NCBI GenBank assembly: GCA_937967425.1
Contig: CALBST010000078.1
Coordinates: forward strand, 1-17,354
Reading direction: 5' to 3'
Source: an uncultured Caulobacteraceae bacterium
GTDB taxonomy: Bacteria; Pseudomonadota; Alphaproteobacteria; Caulobacterales; TH1-2
Length of the DNA stretch: 17,354 nucleotides
In this document: positions 13,483 through 17,354 of the stretch, in pieces
Position numbering within the stretch: the first letter of the stretch is position 1
How the letters are laid out: every line of letters begins with the position of its first letter
Position numbers and translations under genes: made by a program
Notes under the pieces: model-generated
What the model was told of the DNA's origin: nothing
Database searches by the model: none
The model's input: the letters and a program-made list of their open reading frames with translations, nothing else

Positions 13483-14822
13483 GTGGCGCCCTCTTTCGCG
13501 TAGTCTTCCGCAAAGCTATCGACCGCCGCGACGAGCCGGTCAATCTGTTGCGTCGTCGTGGCGGGGCAAACCAGCATCATCATGTGAAACGGCGCGATCA
13601 GCACGCCGCGATTGATCAGATAGAGGTGTAGCGCCTCGTTCAGTTCGCTTTGCGCCAACGCCGGCCGCATCGCAGCGGCATTTTTCGGCGGCTCCGGCGC
13701 AAAGACAATCTCCGCCCGCGCCCCGACATGCACCACGCACCAGGGCAACGCCCGCTTCGCGATCACATCACGCAGCTTCGCCACCAAGTCATCGGCGCCC
13801 TTGAGCATCACGTCGTAGGCGGCCGGCGTCGCCACCTCCCGCAACGTCGCGCCGATCGCCGCAATCCCCATCGCGTTACCCGCCAGGGTGGTCCCGATGC
13901 CGGAGCGTCCGCCGCCCGTTTTCACCTCGCCGATCTTCTCCGCCAGCGCGGCGCTGACGCCCCACACCGCCGCCGGAAACCCGCCCGCGATAGCTTTGCC
14001 GATCACAAGCGCGTCGGGCGCCAAGCCCCACGCCTTCGTCGCGCCGCCCGGTCCGCTCGACAGCGTGTGCGTCTCATCCAACACCAAAAGCGCGCCCGCC
14101 TTCTTCGCCAGCGCCTGCGCGCGCTTCCAGAAATTGGCTTCCGGCAGGATCATTCCGCAATTCGTCATCGCCGGTTCAGCCAGCACCGCCGCGACATCAC
14201 CCATCGCCAGCACCGCCTCAAGCGCGCCGAGATCGTTGAACGGAATGGCGCGCGTCGTCCGCGTCATGTCGAACACTTGGCCGACCAGCCCCGCGTCCGG
14301 CCGCGTCCGCCCGTGCCGCAACTCAACGAAGCAATCCTCGACCATGCCGTGATAGCAGCCATCGAACACGACGATGACGGACTTTCCCGTCACCGCCCGC
14401 GCCCAGCGGATCACCGCACGGTTCGCATCAGAAGCAGAAAGCGTCGTTTGCCAAAACGGCAAGCCAAACCGCTCGGCGAGCAATGCACCTACGTCAGCGG
14501 CCTCGACGGTCGGCAGCATGAACGTCGCGCCGCGCCGCGCCTGCTCAGCGATCGCGCGCGCAATCTCCGGCCGCCCATGACCGAACATCCCCGGCGTATC
14601 GCCGAGGCAAAAATCGTCGTAGCTGTTGTCGTCAATATCGGTGAGCACCGCGCCCTCGCCGTCCTCCGCGATCATCGCGGAAGGCGTGGCCCAATCGTTC
14701 ATCCAGTGAAACGGCGTCCCGAACAGCCAATGCTGCCTGAGCCGCGCCGCCTCGGCCGCCGCCTTCGGATGGGCGGCCAGATAACGCTGAGTCTCGCGCG
14801 CGATGAGATCGCTCAGGCTCAC
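13479..14822 (-). CDS. Class III aminotransferase, glutamate-1-semialdehyde aminomutase-like
   Basis: The 447-residue PLP enzyme belongs to class III but to the GSA-aminomutase-like side, unlike SpuC in the same operon. Visible motifs are FCLGDTPGMFGHG near 71-83, SASDANRAVIRWARAVTG at 129-146 (where most relatives have a SGTEA or SGSEA stretch), FDGCYHG at 153-159, VLAEPAMTNCGMILP near 213, LVLDETHT with Asp249 and the Schiff-base Lys276 in IGKAIAGGFPAAVWG. A true HemL role in haem synthesis is unlikely given the operon and the HWMNDW N terminus. Its substrate is unknown: GABA, a glutamylated amine or a beta-amino acid are all possible. It starts with GTG overlapping the puuC stop (GTGA), with no clear ribosome site, so translation probably depends on puuC. 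Confidence 0.82.
   Translation of the reverse strand: MSLSDLIARETQRYLAAHPKAAAEAARLRQHWLFGTPFHWMNDWATPSAMIAEDGEGAVLTDIDDNSYDDFCLGDTPGMFGHGRPEIARAIAEQARRGATFMLPTVEAADVGALLAERFGLPFWQTTLSASDANRAVIRWARAVTGKSVIVVFDGCYHGMVEDCFVELRHGRTRPDAGLVGQVFDMTRTTRAIPFNDLGALEAVLAMGDVAAVLAEPAMTNCGMILPEANFWKRAQALAKKAGALLVLDETHTLSSGPGGATKAWGLAPDALVIGKAIAGGFPAAVWGVSAALAEKIGEVKTGGGRSGIGTTLAGNAMGIAAIGATLREVATPAAYDVMLKGADDLVAKLRDVIAKRALPWCVVHVGARAEIVFAPEPPKNAAAMRPALAQSELNEALHLYLINRGVLIAPFHMMMLVCPATTTQQIDRLVAAVDSFAEDYAKEGAT
13489..13493 (-). promoter_or_regulatory. Ribosome binding site supporting a TTG start
   Basis: Minus-strand GAGGG lies 6 bases before TTG at 13482, the start of the second synthetase. It sits inside the end of the aminotransferase gene and makes the unusual start credible. 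Confidence 0.6.
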
Positions 14823-16309
14823 GGCCGATATGTAATCGAGATGCCCTTGAGCTCGGTGTACTTCTCAAGCGCATGCAGCGAGCGATCGCGCCCGAAGCCC
14901 GATTGCTTGGCGCCACCGAACGGCACGGTTATGTCGCAGGCGTCCCAGCCATTGATCCACACTAGGCCAGTCCGCAGCTTTCGCGCCACGCGATGTGCGC
15001 GTGAGACGTTCGCCGTCCACAAGCCGGAGGCCAATCCGTAAACGGTGTCGTTCGCGACTTTCACTGCGTGATCTTCGTCCGTGAACCCCAGCAGGGCAAG
15101 CACAGGTCCAAAGACTTCCTCACGCGCCAAAGTGTGTGAGTTGTCCATCCGATGAAAAACGGTCGGCTCGACGTAATAGCCGCCCGTTTCCTCACGCACA
15201 CGCTTGCCGCCCAACGCGAGAGTGGCGCCTTCTTTGCGCGCCGTGTCGATGTAGCCCAGCACGCGCTTCATCTGGCTTTCGCTCACCAGCGCACCGGCGA
15301 CACTTTCCGGATCAATCGGATCGCCCGGCGCGTATTGCTTCGAGCGCTTCAACACACGCTCCAGGAAGTCATCCTTGATTGAGCTTTCGACCAGCAGACG
15401 CGACGCCGCGTTACAAATCTCGCCTTGATTAAAGAAAATCCCCCATGCCGCCGCATCCGCCGCCGCGTCTAGATCCTCAGCATCCGCAAAAACGATCTGC
15501 GGGCTCTTGCCGCCAAGCTCCAGCGCCACCCGCTTCAGATTGCTCTCAGCCGCGTACGTCATCAACTTGCGGCCAACCTCGCCGGAGCCAGTGAACGCGA
15601 TTAGATCGACATCCATATGCCGCGCCAACGCCTGCCCCGCCGTATCGCCAAACCCAGGCACGACGTTGAGCACGCCCGGCGGGATTCCCGCCTCCAACGC
15701 AAGCTCACCCAGCCTCAGCGCCGTCGACGGCGATTGCTCCGCCGGCTTCAGCACGATCGAGTTGCCGGTCGCCAGGGCCGGCGCGACTTTCCAACACGCC
15801 ATGTGCAGCGGAAAATTCCACGGCACGATCGCGCCGACCACACCCAACGGCTCGTGCACAATGAAGCTCAAGCGATCCGACGGCGTCGTCGCCACCTCGC
15901 CGTAAACCTTGTCTAGCGCTTCCGCGTACCAGCGAATCGAATTGATCGCCGTCGGAATATCGACGCTCAGCGTGTCGCGAATGGGCTTGCCCATATCCAG
16001 CGTTTCCAGAAACGCCAGATCTTCCAGATCACGCTCCATCAGCTCGGCGAGCTTGAACATGATCTTCTTCTTTTCGCGCGGATGCTTATTGCGCCAACGT
16101 CCATCCTCGAACGCCGCGCGCGCGGCCTTCACGGCAACATCGATATCTTCCGCCCTACACGCGGCGACTTTCGAGACAACCCTCCCGTCGCGCGGCCCGA
16201 CATTATCGAATGTCTCGCCGCTCTTGGCGGCGACGAGCTTGCCGTCAATCAGCGCCCGTGTCGGGAATTTCACGGCGCCTGCGCGTTCGAGATTTTTCTG
16301 TAGCGTCAT
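14819..16309 (-). CDS. puuC: Gamma-glutamyl-gamma-aminobutyraldehyde dehydrogenase
   Basis: The 496-residue NAD(P)-dependent aldehyde dehydrogenase has the length of E. coli PuuC (495). It would oxidise gamma-glutamyl-aminobutyraldehyde from PuuB, and possibly 4-aminobutyraldehyde from SpuC, to the acid. Landmarks are PWNFPLHMACWKVAPALATGN at 163-183, KPAEQSP at 188-194, FTGSGEVGR at 239-247, general base Glu264 in LELGGKSP and nucleophile Cys299 in NQGEICNAASR, then EVFGPVL and NDTVYGLASGLWT. Its start is ATG at 16309, with AAGGG 6 bases before; the ATG two codons earlier touches that site and is less likely. It is the first recognised catabolic gene of the large operon. Confidence 0.92.
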   Translation of the reverse strand: MTLQKNLERAGAVKFPTRALIDGKLVAAKSGETFDNVGPRDGRVVSKVAACRAEDIDVAVKAARAAFEDGRWRNKHPREKKKIMFKLAELMERDLEDLAFLETLDMGKPIRDTLSVDIPTAINSIRWYAEALDKVYGEVATTPSDRLSFIVHEPLGVVGAIVPWNFPLHMACWKVAPALATGNSIVLKPAEQSPSTALRLGELALEAGIPPGVLNVVPGFGDTAGQALARHMDVDLIAFTGSGEVGRKLMTYAAESNLKRVALELGGKSPQIVFADAEDLDAAADAAAWGIFFNQGEICNAASRLLVESSIKDDFLERVLKRSKQYAPGDPIDPESVAGALVSESQMKRVLGYIDTARKEGATLALGGKRVREETGGYYVEPTVFHRMDNSHTLAREEVFGPVLALLGFTDEDHAVKVANDTVYGLASGLWTANVSRAHRVARKLRTGLVWINGWDACDITVPFGGAKQSGFGRDRSLHALEKYTELKGISITYRP

Positions 16310-16315
16310 CGACAT

Positions 16316-16320
16316 CCCTT
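16316..16320 (-). promoter_or_regulatory. Ribosome binding site fixing the puuC start
   Basis: Minus-strand AAGGG ends 6 bases before ATG at 16309 and directly abuts the alternative ATG at 16315, so it favours the 496-residue form and rules out the much longer open frame beginning at 16426. Confidence 0.6.
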
Positions 16321-16329
16321 GCGACACGA

Positions 16330-16656
16330 TTAGAGCGTGTTGCAGCGTGGCGAATACGCCTCGACGAGATCGCTGACTGCGCTCTTGCGCTTGTTCGCGT
16401 CGAACTCTTCTAGGTGGAAAATACAATCCACGCCGAACGATCTAAAGCAATCCTGCTTCTCCGGCGCGAACGGACGCACAGACATGTCCGCAGTCTCGCC
16501 GACATAACAGAACTCGTACCGATTGTTTCCCATATCTTTCGCCATAACGTAGACGCCGGGCTTGGCGAAGAACCTTTGGTTCCTCGCCGCAATGCTGAAG
16601 GTATATACTGCGCCGGACCTTCCGGTCAGTTGTGTGATGTCGCCAAATGAAGGCAT
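16330..16656 (-). CDS. Small GIY-YIG-like domain protein, probably degenerate
   Basis: This 108-residue protein is not part of any pathway I recognise. From about residue 30 it follows the GIY-YIG layout: KPGVYVM with Tyr36, CYVGETADM with Tyr51 and Gly53, Arg61, then DCF, and a C-terminal SDLVEAYSPRCN like the DL-AY-P-CN ending of small GIY-YIG-type proteins in proteobacteria. The acidic residue expected two positions before DLV, needed for metal binding in active nucleases, is Val94. It may therefore be inactive or serve another role. GAGG lies 7 bases before ATG at 16656, which supports this start over a TTG at 16707. It ends 20 bases before puuC, so it may be co-transcribed with it. Base composition looks lower in GC than the neighbours, a possible sign of transfer. 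Confidence 0.65.
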   Translation of the reverse strand: MPSFGDITQLTGRSGAVYTFSIAARNQRFFAKPGVYVMAKDMGNNRYEFCYVGETADMSVRPFAPEKQDCFRSFGVDCIFHLEEFDANKRKSAVSDLVEAYSPRCNTL

Positions 16657-16763
16657 CTCGGAACCTCGGATCCTAATTCTGCGTGACCTCCTTAAGGGCG
16701 GCCGCAAAAGTTTGAAGCATTTTCTTCCGCGTCGCTGCGAGCTGGGTTAGTTGAGTCGCCATC

Positions 16764-16768
16764 GGAGG
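16764..16768 (+). promoter_or_regulatory. Ribosome binding site of the acylase gene
   Basis: GGAGG lies 8 bases before ATG at 16777 and supports that start. The 120-base spacer shared with the GIY-YIG-like gene shows no convincing promoter on either strand. Confidence 0.6.
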
Positions 16769-16776
16769 GGTGGACG

Positions 16777-17354
16777 ATGCGACTGATGACGATCCTGGCG
16801 GCTTTTGCTGTTCTCGGCAGCTGCACCGCTGCCCCTCTTTCGCCGGCCCGCGACTACAACCCCACCATCACGCGCGACGAGTACGGCGTCCCCTTTATTC
16901 ATGGCCGCGACGATCAGGAGGCTGCGTACGGTGTCGCCTACGCCCACGCCGAGGACAACTTCGCCACCATTCAGCTGGTCGTGCTCGCCGCGCGCGGTAG
17001 GCTCGGCGCCCATCTCGGCGAAGAGGGCGCCCGCAGCGACTTCCTCTGGCATCTGCTCGGAATCCGCGACGCGGTCGAGGAAGGTTTCGACACCCGCCTC
17101 AGCCAGGAGTTCCGCGATGTCGCCCAAGGCTATGCCGACGGCCTGAACGCCTACGCCGCCGAACATCCCGACGAGGTCCTTCCCGGCGCGCGCAATGTCA
17201 CTGCCCGCGACGTCGTTGCCGGCTCGGCGCTGACGGTGCCGCTGTTCTGGGGTTTCGAGCGGACGCTGAGCATGGTTGCCAACGAAGAGGGCCGCCCCTG
17301 CGCCACGCGCGAAGCCACCGCCGACATCATCGACAACGGCTCCAACGCCTTCGC
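16777..17354 (+). CDS. Penicillin acylase-family Ntn hydrolase (partial)
   Basis: The frame is open from ATG at 16777 to the right edge, giving 192 codons of a protein that in this family is usually 700-850 residues. A signal peptide with lipobox-like LGSC ending at Cys16 predicts export. The next stretch (ITRDEYGVPFIHGRDDQEAAYGVAYAHAEDNF) is the N-terminal signature of the acylase alpha chain. The last residues read DNGSNAFA, with the conserved Gly188-Ser189 at which these enzymes cut themselves; Ser189 then becomes the N-terminal nucleophile of the beta chain. Members hydrolyse amides such as beta-lactam side chains, acyl-homoserine lactones or lipopeptide acyl groups. Substrate cannot be told from this fragment. 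It is divergent from the polyamine operon and may be unrelated to it. Confidence 0.9.
   Translation, partial: MRLMTILAAFAVLGSCTAAPLSPARDYNPTITRDEYGVPFIHGRDDQEAAYGVAYAHAEDNFATIQLVVLAARGRLGAHLGEEGARSDFLWHLLGIRDAVEEGFDTRLSQEFRDVAQGYADGLNAYAAEHPDEVLPGARNVTARDVVAGSALTVPLFWGFERTLSMVANEEGRPCATREATADIIDNGSNAF

Noticed and set aside
13479..14822. hemL (glutamate-1-semialdehyde aminomutase) for haem synthesis
   Set aside because: The similarity is to the wider class III family; the N terminus, SASDAN motif and polyamine operon setting do not fit a haem gene.
13650..15041. 463-codon open frame on the plus strand
   Set aside because: Antisense to the aminotransferase and puuC; Arg-rich low-complexity translation with no recognisable fold.
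16310..16426. 39-codon N-terminal extension of puuC
   Set aside because: It overlaps the end of the GIY-YIG-like gene, is Arg-rich, and a good ribosome site marks ATG at 16309.
16673..16720. 15-codon minus-strand mini-frame upstream of the GIY-YIG-like gene (leader peptide?)
   Set aside because: The ribosome site is too close to its ATG, it has no run of regulatory codons, and no attenuator follows.

Overview
The window looks like chromosomal DNA from a GC-rich alphaproteobacterium. That is an inference from the high GC, the tightly packed overlapping genes and the Tat-type lipoprotein signals on the binding proteins; no rRNA or marker gene fixes the genus. I saw no tRNA, rRNA, CRISPR array or insertion sequence.

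Region 1 (1-2164) resembles a sugar-acid or keto-acid catabolic segment. A TRAP-transporter binding protein (partial, running off the left edge) lies downstream of a 2-keto-4-pentenoate hydratase/FAH-family gene on the minus strand. KDPG aldolase (eda) is divergent on the plus strand. The 202-base divergent spacer carries a good minus-strand -35 box inside a LacI-type near-palindrome, plus two abutting hairpins.

Region 2 (2147-16309) is a polyamine uptake and gamma-glutamylation (Puu) catabolic island. One minus-strand unit holds a puuA-type gamma-glutamylpolyamine synthetase followed by puuB oxidase. It is divergent from a GntR/FCD regulator gene. The larger minus-strand run of nine genes is, in transcription order: puuC-like aldehyde dehydrogenase, a GSA-aminomutase-like class III aminotransferase, a second puuA-type synthetase, the Pot ABC transporter (binding protein, two permeases, ATPase), puuD hydrolase and a spuC-like polyamine aminotransferase. 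Together these could import putrescine or spermidine, glutamylate the amine, oxidise it to the aldehyde and then the acid, and release GABA. SpuC offers a direct transamination route. The class III aminotransferase is the only candidate besides SpuC for the GABA (PuuE) step, or it may serve a side branch. No PuuR-type regulator is present; the GntR gene is the natural candidate.

Region 3 (16330-17354) holds a small GIY-YIG-like protein of unusual composition directly upstream of puuC, then, divergently, the start of a penicillin-acylase-family Ntn hydrolase, cut by the right edge just after its catalytic serine.

The families are known ones. The less ordinary points are the doubled synthetases and aminotransferases, the coupled GTG/TTG starts, a matching pair of sequence motifs on either side of the gntR/puuA spacer, an altered polyamine site in the binding protein and the degenerate GIY-YIG-like gene.
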